Below are positions 22,695 through 33,805 of a stretch of 64,000 nt of DNA, piece by piece (the first letter of the stretch is position 1; each line of letters starts with the position of its first letter). A program made the position numbers and the translations under genes. The stretch lies in the NCBI RefSeq assembly GCF_963924675.1, contig NC_089226.1, positions 50,857,124 to 50,921,123 of the forward strand, written 5' to 3'. A model generated the notes under the pieces. That model was given only the letters and a program-made list of their open reading frames with translations, searched no databases and was not told the DNA's origin. Source of the DNA: Phocoena phocoena. Taxonomy: Eukaryota; Chordata; Mammalia; Artiodactyla; Phocoenidae.

Positions 22695-23930
22695 AGAGCA
22701 GTAAGACGTGCAGATCACCTTCCTCCCCACAAATACATCAAAAATACATCTACATGTGGAACAACTCCTAAAGAATACCTACTGAATGCCGGCAGAAGAC
22801 CTCAGACTTCCCAAAAGGCAAGAAACTCCCCATGTACCTGGGTAGGGTAAAAGAAAAAATGAAAAACAGAGACAAAAGAATAGGGATGGGACCTGCACCT
22901 CTGGGAGGGAGCTGTGAAGGAGGAAAAGTTTCCACACACTAGGAAGCCCCTTCACTGGTGGAGACAGGGGTTGGGTGAGGTGGACGCTTCGGAGCCACAG
23001 AAGGCAGCGCAGCAACAGGGGTGCAGAGGGAAAAGCAGAGAGATTCCCGCACAGAGGATTGGTGTCGACCAGCACTCACCAGCCCGAGAGGCTTGTCTGC
23101 ACACATGCCTGGCAGGTTGGGGCTGGGAGCTGAGGCTCAGGCGTTGGAGTTCAGATCCCAGGGAGAGGATTGGGGTTGGCTGCGTGGAGACAGACTGAAG
23201 GGGGCTAGTGTGCCAAAGCTAGCTGGGAGGAAATCCGGGAAAAATTCTGGAACTGCCAAAGAGGCAAGAGACCATTGTTTCGGGGTGCACAAGGAAAGGG
23301 GATTCAGAGCACGGCCTAAACAAGCTCCAGAGATAGGCGCGAGTGAAGCTATCAGCGCAGACACCAGAGGTGGGCATGAAATGCTAAGGCTGCTGCTGCC
23401 GCCACCAAGAAGCCTGTGTGCAAGCACAGGTCACTATCCATACCTCCCCTCCCGGGAGCCTGTGCAGCCCACCATGGCCAGGGTGCCATGATCCAGGGAC
23501 AACTTCCCTGGGAGAACACAGAGCGTGCCTCAGGCTGTTGCAATGTCATGCCCATTTCTGCTCCCTCAGCTCGCCCTGTTTTCCATATGCCTCCTTGAGT
23601 GAGCCATAGCCCACTAATCAGCTGCTACTTTAACCCCATCCTGTCTGGGTAGGGAACAGGCGCCCTCAGGCAACCTACACTCAGAGGTGAGGCCAATTCC
23701 AAAACTGAACCACAGGAGCTGTGTGAACAAAGAACAGAAATTGAAATTTCTCCCAGCAGCCTCAGGAACAGCAGGTTAAATCTCCACAATCAACTTGATG
23801 TACCCTGCATCTGTGGAATACCTGAATAGACAACAAATCATCCCAAAATTGAGGTGGTGGACTTCGGGAGCAACTGTAGACTTGGGGTTTGCTTTCTGCA
23901 TCTACTTTGTTTCTGGTTATATGTTTATCT

Positions 23931-23990
23931 TAGTATTTAGAGCTTATTATCATTGGTAGATTTGTTTATTGATTTGGTTGCTCTCTTCCT
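23931..23990 (+). repeat. 5' UTR direct repeat, copy A
   Basis: TAGTATTTAGAGCTTATTAT and TTATCATTGGTAGA recur, diverged, about 198 bases downstream at 24129-24190 as copy B. Both are in the T-rich part of the L1 5' UTR. The copy at 51.25 kb lacks both units. Confidence 0.8.
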
Positions 23991-24128
23991 TTTTACATAT
24001 ATATATATATATTTTTTCCCTTTATCTCTTTTTGTGAGTGTGTATGTGCATGCTTCTTTGTGTGCTTTTGTCTGTATAGCTTTGCTTTACCTTTTATCCT
24101 AGGGTTCTGTCTGTCCTTTTTTTTTTTT

Positions 24129-24190
24129 AGTATAGTTTTTAGTGCTTGTTATCATTGGTAGACATGCTTATTGGTTTGGTTGCTCTCTCT
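24129..24190 (+). repeat. 5' UTR direct repeat, copy B
   Basis: Diverged second copy of 23931-23990, sharing TTATCATTGGTAGA and TTTGGTTGCTCTCT. Confidence 0.8.
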
Positions 24191-24799
24191 TTCTTTTTTT
24201 ATTAATTTATTTTTAATAATAATTTTTTAACTTTTATTTTAATAACTTTATTTCTTTTACTTTATTTTTCTTCCTTTTTTTTTTCTCCTTTTTCTTCTGA
24301 ACTGTGTGGCTGACAGGGTCTTGGGGCTCTGGCTGGTTGTCAGGACTGAGCCTGTTAGATGGGGGAGCCAGTCCAGGACATTGGTCCACCAGAGATCTCC
24401 CACGCCCACATAATATTAAAAGGAGAAAGCGCTCCCAGAGATCTCCATCTCAATGCTAAGACCCAGCTCCACTCAACGACCAGAAAACTATACTTCTGGA
24501 CACCACATGCCAAAATACTAGCAAGACAAGGAACACAATCCCACCCATTAGCAGAGAGGCTGCCAAAAATCATAAAATGTTCAAAGATAAGCCAAACACA
24601 ACGAAGGACGTGGTCCTGCCCATCAGAAAGACAAGATCCAAACTCATCCACCAGAACAGAGGCACCAGTCCACTCCACCAAGAAGCCTACACAACCCACT
24701 GAACCAACCTTACCCACTGGGGGCAGACACCAAAAGCAACAGGAACTGTGAACATGCAGCCTGACAACAGGAGACCTCAAATGCAGTAAGTTAACTAAA

Positions 24800-25680
24800 A
24801 TGAGAAGACAGAGAAATACATAGCAGATGAAGGAGCAAGGTAAAAACCCACGAGACCGAACAAAGAGGAAATAGGCAGTTTTCCTGAAAAAGAATTCAGA
24901 GTAATGATAGTAAAGATGATCCAAAATCTTGGAAGCAGAATGGAGAAAACACAAGAAACGCTTAACAAGGACCTAGAAGAATTAAAGAGCGAACACACAA
25001 TGATGAACAACAAAATAAATGAAATTAAAATTTCTCTAGAAGGAATCAATAGCAGAATAACTGAGGCAGAAGAACGGATAAGTGACCTGGAAGATAAAAT
25101 AGTGGAAATAACTACCGCAGAGCAGAATAAAGAAAAAAGAATGAAAAGAATTGAGGACAGTCTCAGAGACCTCTGGGACAACAATAAACACACCAATATT
25201 CAAATTATAGGGGTCCCAGAAGAAGAAGAGAAAAAGAAAGGGACTGAGAAAATATTTGAAGAGATTATAGTTGAAAACTTCCCTAATATGGGAAAGGAAA
25301 TAGTTAATCAAGTCCGGGAAGCACAGAGAGTCCCATACAGGATAAATCCAGGAGATACACGCCATGAAACATTTTAAACTATCAAAAAATAAATACAAAG
25401 AAAAAATATTAAAAGCAGCAAGGGAAAAGCAACAAATGACATACAAGGGAATCCCCATAAGATTAACACCTGATTTCACAGCAGAAACTCTGCAAGCCTG
25501 AAGGGTGTGGCAGGACATATTTAAAGTGATGAAAGGAAAAAACCTACAACCAAGATTACTCTAGTAAGGATTTCATTAAGATTTGATGGAGAAATGAAAA
25601 CCTTTACAGACAAGCAAAAGCTAAGAGAATTCAGCACCACCAAACCAGCTTTACAACAAATGCGAAAGAAACTTCTCTAG
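24800..25680 (+). pseudogene. L1 ORF1 remnant
   Basis: L1 ORF1 encodes an RNA-binding chaperone that trimerises through a coiled coil. The start ATG is taken at 24800 (MRRQRN) because the second copy starts identically at 52531. Codon 8 is TAG, and a small deletion near 24860 shifts the frame relative to the other copy. A 157-codon frame then remains open (24904-25377). It includes a heptad-rich coiled-coil stretch (NSRITEAEERISDLEDKI) and the start of the RRM-like region (NIQIIGVPEEEEKKKGTEKI). It closes early at about 25377. The ancestral stop is TAG at 25678-25680. Non-functional. Confidence 0.92.
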
Positions 25681-27530
25681 GTGGGAAAAACATGAGAAGG
25701 AAAACCTCTACAAAGACAAAACAATTAAGAAAATAGTAACAGGTACATATCAATAATTACCTTAAATGTAAATGGATTAAATGCTCCAACCAAAAACATT
25801 GACTGAAAGGATACAAAAACAAGACTCATATATATGCTCGCTACAAGAGACCCATTTCAGACCTAGGGACACATATAGACTGTAAGTGAGGGGATGGAAG
25901 AAGATATTCCATGCAAATGGGAATCAAAAGAAAGCTGGAGTAGCAATTCTCATAGCAGACAAAGTAGACTTTAAAAGAAAGACTATTACAAGAGACAAAG
26001 AAGGACACTACATAATGATCAAGGGATCAATCCAAGAAGAAGATACAACAATTGTAAATATTTATGTACCCAGCATAGGAGCACCTCAATATATAAGGCA
26101 AATGTTAACAGCCATAAAAGAGGAAATTGACAGTAACACAATAATAGTAGGGGACTTTAACACCCCACTTTCACCAATGCACAGATCATCCAAAATGAAA
26201 ATAAGGGCACGCAAGCTTTAAATGACACATTAGCAAGATGGACTTAATTGATATTTATAGGAAATTTCATCCAAAAACAACAGAATATACTTTCTTCTCA
26301 AGTGCTAATGGAACATTCTCCAGGATAGATCATATCTTGGGTCACAAATCAAGCCTTGGTAAATTTAAGGAAATTGAAATCAGATCATGTATCTTTTATG
26401 ACCACAACACTATGAGACTAGGTATCAATTACAGGAAGAATAACTGTAAAAAATACAAACACATGGAGGCTAAACAATACACTACTAAATAACCAAGAGA
26501 TCACTGAAGAAATCCAAGGGGAAATCAAAAAATACCTAGAAACAATGAACAATGAAAAACAATGAAAACACGATGACCCCAAACCTATGGAATGCAGCAA
26601 AAGAAGTTCTAAGAGGGAAGAGTATAGCAATTCAATCCTATCTCAAGAAACAAGAAAAATCTCAAATAACCTAACCTTACACCTAAAGCACTTAGAGAAA
26701 GTAGAACAAATAAAAAAACAATGTTAGCAGAAGGAAAGAAATCATAAAAATCAGATCATAAATAAATGAAAAAGAAATGAAGGAAACAATAGCAAAGATC
26801 AATAAAATAAAAGTTGCTTCTTTGAGGAGATAAAATTAATAAGCTATTAGCCAGACTCATCAAGAAAAAAAGGGAAATGACTGAAATCAACAGAATTAGA
26901 AATGAAAAAGGAGAAGTAACAATGGACACTGCAGAAACACAAATGATCATGAGAGATTACTACAAGCAACTATATGCCAATTAAACGGACAACCTGAAAG
27001 AAATGGACAAATTCTTAGAAAAGCACCACCTTCCGAGACTGAATCAGGAAGCAATAGAAAATATAAACAGACCAATCACAAGGACTGAAATTGAAACACT
27101 GATTAAAAATCTTCCAACACACAAAAGCCCAGGACCAGATAGCTTAAAAGGCGCATTCTAGCAAACATTTACAGAAGAGCTAACACCTATCCTCAAACTC
27201 TTCCAAAATACAGGAGAGGGAGAAACACTCCCAAACTCATTCTGTGAGGCCACCATCACCCTGATACCAAAACCAGACAAAGATGTCACAAAAAAAGAAA
27301 ACTACAGGCCAATATCACTGATGAACATAGATGCAAAACTCCTCAACAAAATACTAGCAAACAGAATCCAACAGCACATTAAAAGGATCACACACCATGA
27401 TCAAGATGGGTTTATCCAAGGAATGCAAGGATTCTTCAATATATGCAAATCAATCAATGTGATACACCATATTAACAAATTAAAGGGTAAAAATCATATG
27501 ATCATCTCAGTACACACAGAAAAAGCTTTT

Positions 27531-27738
27531 ATTTATTTTTTTTGGGGGGGTACGTGGGCATCTCACTGCCATGCCCTCTCCCACTGCAGAGCATAGGCTC
27601 CAGACGTGCAGGCTCAGCGGCCATGGCCCACGGGCTCAGCCGCTCCGCGGCATGTGGGATCTTCCCAGACCAGGGCACAAACCCATGTCCCCTGCATCGG
27701 CAGGCGGACCCCCAACCACTGCACCACCAGGGAAGCCC
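27531..27738 (-). mobile_element. CHR SINE inside L1 ORF2, minus strand
   Basis: The plus strand begins with the T-rich tail and ends ACTGCACCACCAGGGAAGCC. The 14-bp duplication cagaaaaagctttt is perfect at 27517-27530 and 27739-27752, and the ORF2 codons resume exactly ([11 protein letters not shown]). The insertion is therefore younger than its host L1. Confidence 0.97.
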
Positions 27739-29746
27739 CAGAAAAAGCTTTTGATATATTTCAAAACCCATTTATGATAAAAACTCTCCAGAAAGTAGGC
27801 CTAGAGGGAACTTACCTCAACATAATAAAGGCCGTATATAACAAATCCACAGCCAACATCGTTCTCAATGGTGAAAAACTGAAAGCATTTCCACTAAGAT
27901 CAGGAACAAAACAAGGTTGCCCACGCTTACCACTATTATTCAACATAGTTTTGGAAGTTTTAGCAACAGCAATCAGAGAAGAAAAAGAAATAAAAGGAAT
28001 CCAAATCGTAAAAGAAGAAGTAAAGCTGTCACTGTTTGCAGATGACGTGATACTATACATAGAGAATCCTAAAGATGCCACCAGAAAACTTCTAGAGCTA
28101 ATCAATGAATTTGGTAAAGTAGCAGGATACAAAATTAATGCACAGATATCTCATGCATTCCTATACACTAATGATGAAAAGTCTGAAACTGAAATTAAGG
28201 AAACACTCCCATTTACCATTGCAACAGAAAGAATAAAATACCTAGGAATAAACCCACCTAAGGAGACAAAAGACCTATATGCAGAAAACTATAAGACACT
28301 GATGAATAAAATTAAAGATGATGCAAACATGGATAAAAATACTATGTCCTTGGATTGGAAGAATCAATATTGTGAAAATGACTATACACCCCAAAGCAAT
28401 CTACAGATTCAATGCAATCCCTATCAAACTACCACTGGCATTTTTCACAGAATTAGAACAAAAAATTTCACGATTTTTATGGAAACACAAAAGACCCTGA
28501 ATAGCCAAAGCAATCTTGAGAAGGAAAAACAGAGCTGGAAGAATCAGGCTTCCGGACTTCAGACTTTACCACAAGGCTACAGTCATCAAGACAGTACAGT
28601 ACTGGCACAAAAACAGAAATATAAATCAATGGAACAGGATAGAAAGCCCAGAGATAAACCCATGCATGTATGGTCACCTTATCTTTGATAAAGGAAGCAA
28701 GAATATACAATGGGGAAAAGAGAGCCTCTTCAGTAAGTGGTGCTGGGAAAACTGGACAGCTACATGTAAATGAATAAAATTAGAACACTCCCTAACACCA
28801 TACACAAATATAAACTCAAAATGGATTAAAGATCTAAATATAAGGCCACATGCTATATAACTCTTAGAGGAAAATATAGGCAGAACACTATTTATTTATT
28901 TATGACATAAATCACAGCAAGATCCTTTTTGACCCTGCTCCTAGACAAATGGCAATAAAACCAAAAATAAACAAATGGGACCTAATGAAACTTCAAAGCT
29001 TTTGCACAGCAAAGGAAACCATAAGCAAGATGAAAAGACAACCCTCAGAATCGGAGAAAATATTTGCAAACGAAGCAACTGGCAGAGGATTAATTGCCAG
29101 TATATACAAGCAGCTCATGTATCTCAATATCAAAAACACAAAAAACCCAATTCAAGAATGGGCAGAAGATCTAATTAGACATTTCTCCAAAGAAGATATA
29201 TAGATTGGCAACAAACACGTGAAAAGATGCTCAACATCACTAATCATTAGAGAAATGCAAATCAAAACTACAATGAGGTATCACCCCACACCGGTCAGAA
29301 TGGCCATCATCAAAAAATCTACAAAAAATAAATGCTGGAGAGGGTCTGGAGAAAAGGGAACCTTCTTACACTGTTGGTGGGAATATAAATTGATACAGCC
29401 ACTATGGAGAACAGTATGGAGGTTCCTTAAAAAACTAAAAATAGAACTACCATACGATCCAGCAATCCTACTACTCAGCATATACCCTGAGAAAACCATA
29501 ATTCAAAAAGAGTCATGTACCACAATATTCATTGCAGCACCATTTACAATAGCCAGGACATGGAAGCAACCTGAGTGTCCATCGACAGATGAATGGATAA
29601 AGAAGATGTGGCACATATATACAATGGAATATTACTCGACCATAAAAGGAAACAAAATTGAGTTATTTGTAGTGAGGTGGATGGATCTAGGGTCTGTCAT
29701 ACAGAGTGAAGTAAGTCAGAACGATAAAAACAAATACCATATGCTA

Positions 29747-29806
<60 letters not shown>
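29747..29806. repeat. (AC)n(AT)n compound microsatellite at L1 ORF2 end
   Basis: About 12 AC units are followed by about 18 AT units. The other copies of the same lineage have only a short AACACATATATATGGAATC here. The repeat stays in frame and encodes alternating TH and IY codons before the ancestral stop. Confidence 0.97.
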
Positions 29807-29808
<2 letters not shown>

Positions 29809-29813
29809 ATCTA

Positions 29814-30174
29814 AAAAAAAGAAAAAGGTTCTGAGGAACCTAGGGGCAGGACAGGAATAAAGATTCAGACGTAGAGAATGGACTTGAGGATATGGGGAGG
29901 GAGAAGGGTAAGCTGGAAGAAGTGAGAGAGTGATATGGACATATATACACTACCAAATGTAGAAGAGATAGCTAGTGGGAAGCAGCTGTGAAGCACAGGG
30001 GGATCAGCTCAGTGTTTTGTGTTCACCTAGAGGGGTGGGATAGGGAGGGTGTGAGGGAGATGCAAGAGGGAGGAGATATGGGGATATATGTATAGGTATA
30101 GCTGATTCACCTTGTTATACAACAGAAACTAACACACCATTGTAAACAATTATATTCCAATAAAGATGCTAAAA
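29814..30174 (+). repeat. L1 3' UTR and A tail of the nested element
   Basis: Contains CTAGGGGCAGGACAGGAATA, a G-rich run, GAAGCAGCTGTGAAGCACAG, and the terminal CCAATAAAGATGC before the A tail. The AATAAA at about 30160-30165 is the likely polyadenylation signal. Confidence 0.9.
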
Positions 30175-30186
30175 AAAAAGTCTACA

Positions 30187-30921
30187 AATAATAAATTGTG
30201 GAGAAAAGGGAACCCTCCTACACTGTTGGTGGGAATGTAAATTGGAGCAGCCACTATGGAAAACAGTATGAAGTTTCCTTTAAAAAAGCAAAATAGAGTT
30301 ACCATATGATATGGCAATCCCACTCCTGGGCATATATCCAGAAAGTTGAAAACTCTGATTTGAAAAGGTACATACACGCTAGTCTTCATAGCAACACTAT
30401 TTACAACAGCCAAGAAATGGATGCAAGCTAAATGTCCATCAACAGATGAATGGATAAAGATGTGTTATATATACACAATGGAATACTACTCAGCCATAAA
30501 AAAGAATGAAACGATGCCATTTGCAGCAACATGGATGGACCTAGAGATTATCATACTAAATGAAATGGGTCAGACAAAGAGAAATATCATATGAAATTAC
30601 TCATACGTGGAATCTAAAAAAATGAGACAAATGAACTTATTTACAAAATAGAGACACACATCTAGAAATGAAACGTATCATTACCAAAGGGGAAAAGGGG
30701 GTAGGGATAAATTAGGGGTTTGGGATTAACAGATATGCACTACTATATATAAAATAGATAAACAACAAGGACCTACTGTATAGCAGCAGGAACTATATTC
30801 AGTATCTTGTAATAACCTATAATGGAAAAGAATCTGAAAAAATACATATATATCTATATATATCTGAATCACTTTTCATTATACCTAAAACACTGTAAAT
30901 CAACCACACTTCAATAAAAAA
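30187..30921 (+). mobile_element. Old L1, right part (ORF2 end and 3' UTR)
   Basis: It continues the ORF2 C-terminal region interrupted at 22674 (AATAAATTGTGGAGAAAAGG, then TGGGAATGTAAATTGGAGCA), through the older-type 3' UTR (ATGAACTTATTTACAAAATA), to CTTCAATAAAAAAA. Confidence 0.92.
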
Positions 30922-31078
30922 ATAAGCTACCAGGATATGTTGTACAACACAGGGAATACAGCCAATAGCTTATAATAACTATAAATTGAGTATAACCTTA
31001 AAAATTGTTAATCACTGTGTTGTACACCTAAAACATAATATTGTACATCGACTATACCTTAATAAATAAATTTTTAAA
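30922..31078 (+). mobile_element. Separate short L1 3' end
   Basis: AAGCTACCAGGATATGTTGT, then GTTGTACACCTAAAACATAA and ACTATACCTTAATAAATAAA is a second L1 3' terminus directly abutting the first. It is either a second truncated insertion into the A tail or a tandem 3' end. Confidence 0.8.
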
Positions 31079-31989
31079 AAGAGCATATAGCACTGCTTCC
31101 TACTTTTTACAGCACTCTCTATACAGATACATTTCCATATTTCTGCCACAAAGAAGCTTTATACTTTTTACTTTTTCTGTTAAATTAGTTCTTTCAATTA
31201 TATTATCATCTTCTAATGATGTCTCTAGTTTAACATAAAAGCCTTTGGAAAGCATTTTCCTATGTATCAGGTTGCTACTACACAATAATTTATCCAAAAG
31301 GAAAAATTCTAAAATGCCAAAAAGGTTTTATATACAAAAATGTTGAATAAAATATTATTTATAATCATTGAAATTAGAAAAATAACATTATTGGATCATC
31401 TGTGCTCAATCAGTATTTTTCTGAATAAGGTTTTATAGCACAGTGTGTACTCCATATCTCCCTAAAAAGCCAACAACAATTATGCTGTGATCTTTTATAA
31501 GGTTTTATAGCACAGTGTGTACTCCATATCTCCCTGAAAAGCCAACAACAATTATGCTGTGATCTTTTAATCATTCATCAAATGCCACACTCATATGGGC
31601 ATGGGTGATAATGTACTATAGGTAAGTTAAAAACTACAATATATTTTTATGTCTTCTTCCAAGGACAGTGTCTTATCACAGGGGTGGCAAGTACATGTCA
31701 GAATCTACACTCGCTTCTTACTCTCACACCCACAGACATCACTAATTCTGACACTCATTTCTGCCATACCCAGATAGAGCCTCTGAATCCACTGCAACCC
31801 AGGGCTCAAGGATTCACCAGTCAATAGGAGCTCCATGTATGATAAAACTGATAGGCCATAATAAGTGGCTATAAATGGTATGAATGATATATCCCTTTGA
31901 AAACCAGTCTGGGCAAGATTTTAAGATAGTATCACTCTTACGAGTCTCCAAATCAATCATATTCAGAATTTGTGGTCCACAAGATAAAG
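31079..31989. other. Mostly unassigned sequence
   Basis: No gene recognised. It contains the 72-bp tandem duplication listed separately. Confidence 0.45.
31426..31569. repeat. 72-bp tandem duplication
   Basis: Copies 31426-31497 and 31498-31569 are head to tail and differ at one base (ctaaaaagcc versus ctgaaaagcc). No mobile-element signature is attached. Confidence 0.97.
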
Positions 31990-32160
31990 CTTTGAGACAT
32001 GAAAATCTATAATTAAATTCTGGCTCTACTACTGAATGGCTTCTGTTCTTATATAAGTCATTTAACTTTTCTGGACTCTGCTTGCTTGGTAAAGTAATTA
32101 TAATAATAGTACTCATTTTTCCAAGCATTTTGTGAGAGTCAAATAAAAATGAGCTTTGAA
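31990..32160 (+). mobile_element. MIR SINE fossil
   Basis: ATTAAATTCTGGCTCTACTA, ATATAAGTCATTTAACTTTT and TGGTAAAGTAATTATAATAA follow the MIR order from core to 3' part. Confidence 0.65.
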
Positions 32161-32429
32161 AACAAAGAATTGTACAAATGTGTGATTATTTTTTATTAAT
32201 ACTCATTCAGTAGTCAACAAATGAGTGACTAATTAGTATATTCCCAGAATAGGGCTAAACTCTAAGGACATAGAGGTTATTAGAACACATACACTTTCAC
32301 TGGAGGGATTTATTTTAGGTATTATTTTATTATGCTATTATTATTAGTGATAGTATCTATATTGCCTAATGGCCAGGGTAGTAGTTCAGATAATGGCTGA
32401 TTTCATTTAATAAAACAAGCTAAGTCACA

Positions 32430-32715
32430 AAGGCTACGTGCAGTATGATTCCATTTACATGAAATGTTCAGAATAGGCTAATCCATAGAGATAGAAAATG
32501 GATTAGTGGTTGCCAGGGCTCAGGGAGGGGGAGGGTAATGGGGATTGAAGGCCAAAGGGTGTGGAGTTTCTTTTTGGGGTGATGAAAATATTCTAAAATT
32601 GATTATAGTGATGGTTGCACTACTCTGTGAATATACTAAAATCCACTGAATTGTACACTTTAAATGGGCAAATTATATTGTATGTGAACTATATTTCAAT
32701 AAAGTTATCGTAAAA
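32430..32715 (+). mobile_element. L1M-type 3' end
   Basis: ATGATTCCATTTACATGAAA, GTGGTTGCCAGGGCTCAGGG, GATGGTTGCACTACTCTGTG and ACTGAATTGTACACTTTAAA are classic older mammalian L1 3' UTR blocks. It ends with TTTCAATAAAGTTA. Confidence 0.88.
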
Positions 32716-33334
32716 AAATGAAGCCGCATGTGATCCTCACAGTTGATTGTAAGCAGTGCAGGTTGTATTCATTACCCAGGTTGCACACTGGAGGAAACAG
32801 ATTAGAGGAGGTAAAAAGGCTTACCTATCTGAAATCTAAGCCTGGCTTCTCCTCTTTCCACTAAATTCCTGTTCTGCTCATCTCTGTACTCCCCAAAGAC
32901 ATGTTTAAGAAAGGTAGGAGGGCATACTTAATTAGATGAATTACTGGTTAGCTACAGAATGGCAAAATGGATCACAGTGTTATAATTTCATTCTTCCAAA
33001 ATGGTAATCTTACTATGTAGTTTTGTGGCTGAACCTTCTTTAGTGATTATGAATCACTGCCATCCTCCCTAGCAGGGTACCTAGGATAGACTGGGCTCTG
33101 CTCAGTGGCTCTCTCTCCAGCCTCACAGCTTAGCCCTCTCCAAAGCTGGCACTGTATCACTAACACTGAATTACACATGGTTCTCCAGGCTCAACATCTT
33201 GTCTCTTACCTCTAGGCTTTGCTACTCTCTTCTTCAGAAATACCTTCCCCAAGTAGTCTAATGGATGAACACCTATAGTCTTGAGCACCAAGATGAAACA
33301 TCTCCTCCTGGGAGGCTATCTCAGAGATAATGTA
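32716..33334. other. Unassigned sequence
   Basis: No gene or repeat family recognised. Composition is more balanced near 33060-33260, with no open frame of note. Confidence 0.45.
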
Positions 33335-33545
33335 TATAATGGTTATGAGATGGAGCTTGGAGAACAACAGATTTGGTCCCTATTACTTACTAGCTGTATA
33401 AACATGGGCTTGCTATCACTGCTCTGAACCTTAGTTTGATCATTTATAAAAATGGGATAAGAGTCCCTAATTTGTAGGATATAATTAGGATTACATGCGA
33501 TAATACCTATGAAGAACTCTGTACCATATTAAACATCCTTTATAA
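33335..33545 (+). mobile_element. MIR SINE fossil
   Basis: TTACTTACTAGCTGTATAAA, CTTAGTTTGATCATTTATAA and GGATTACATGCGATAATACC follow the MIR consensus order closely. Confidence 0.75.
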
Positions 33546-33669
33546 AAAATATTCTTGCTTTTGCCTGATAGTCTAAGTAAAGTTAATCTTTTTTTCATTT
33601 AATTTATCTCATTTCTCAATTACCTAATCTTTCATTTAAACTGTCATACATTATTGGAATTCTGTTTCC

Positions 33670-33805
33670 AACTCTATCCCCATATTAAAATATGAATTCT
33701 TTGAAAAGCAGGACTATGTCTTTTTTATTTGTATATACCAAACACCCAGCATAAAACCTGGCACATAGTAAAATATCAATAAAAATTTCTTGAATTAATT
33801 GTTAA
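33670..33805 (+). mobile_element. L2 LINE 3' end fragment
   Basis: AAGCAGGACTATGTC, CACCCAGCATAAAACCTGGC, ACATAGTAAAATATCAATAA and a TTCTTGAATTAATT end match the L2 3' terminus. Confidence 0.75.

Larger units (their letters stand above)
22675..24799 (+). promoter_or_regulatory. L1 5' UTR (internal promoter region)
   Basis: About 2.1 kb separate the element start from ORF1. The first part (to about 23700) is relatively GC-rich with scattered CpG, as expected for an L1 promoter. A long T-rich tract with two diverged direct repeats follows at 23880-24300. The final part, 24300-24799, matches the corresponding region of the copy at 51.25 kb. Promoter activity is inferred from L1 biology. Confidence 0.8.
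25736..29813 (+). pseudogene. L1 ORF2 remnant with SINE insertion
   Basis: ORF2 of this lineage starts ATGG in the copy at 53465; the equivalent position here reads ATAG, so the start codon seems lost. Endonuclease-region fragments lie at 25886-26492. The RT is recognisable by NYRPIS-like coding near 27300, SGTKQGCP near 27900 and the palm motif FADD at 28035-28046. The C-terminal region ([15 protein letters not shown] near 28975) ends at GGATCTAA near 29806-29813. A CHR SINE interrupts it at 27531-27738. Stops and frameshifts are frequent. The last codons have expanded into a microsatellite. Confidence 0.92.
22675..30174 (+). mobile_element. Full-length L1 nested in old L1
   Basis: This copy has a complete 5' UTR starting AGGAGGACCTTCAAGATGGC, ORF1, ORF2, 3' UTR and A tail. 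A 12-bp target-site duplication, aaaaagtctaca, lies at 22664-22675 and 30175-30186, and the last base may belong to the element. The old L1 reads continuously across the two flanks. Length is about 7.5 kb, or about 7.28 kb without the later SINE at 27531-27738 and its duplicated flank. ORF1 and ORF2 are both broken, so it is not active. It belongs to the same lineage as the copies at 1.74 kb and 51.25 kb, judged by the CTAGGGGCAGGACAGGAATA block in the 3' UTR. Confidence 0.95.

Noticed and set aside
23000..23600. GC-rich region with CpG as a possible host CpG island promoter
   Set aside because: It is the L1 5' UTR. The same sequence recurs at 51.25-51.7 kb and lies inside an element bounded by a target-site duplication.
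24904..25377. Coiled-coil 157-aa frame as a host gene
   Set aside because: It is the middle of L1 ORF1, flanked by the other L1 parts in the right order and repeated at 52.5-53.4 kb with different lesions.
29219..29860. 213-codon frame with TH and IY repeats, looking like a low-complexity protein
   Set aside because: It is L1 ORF2 C-terminal sequence plus the expanded microsatellite and the 3' UTR.
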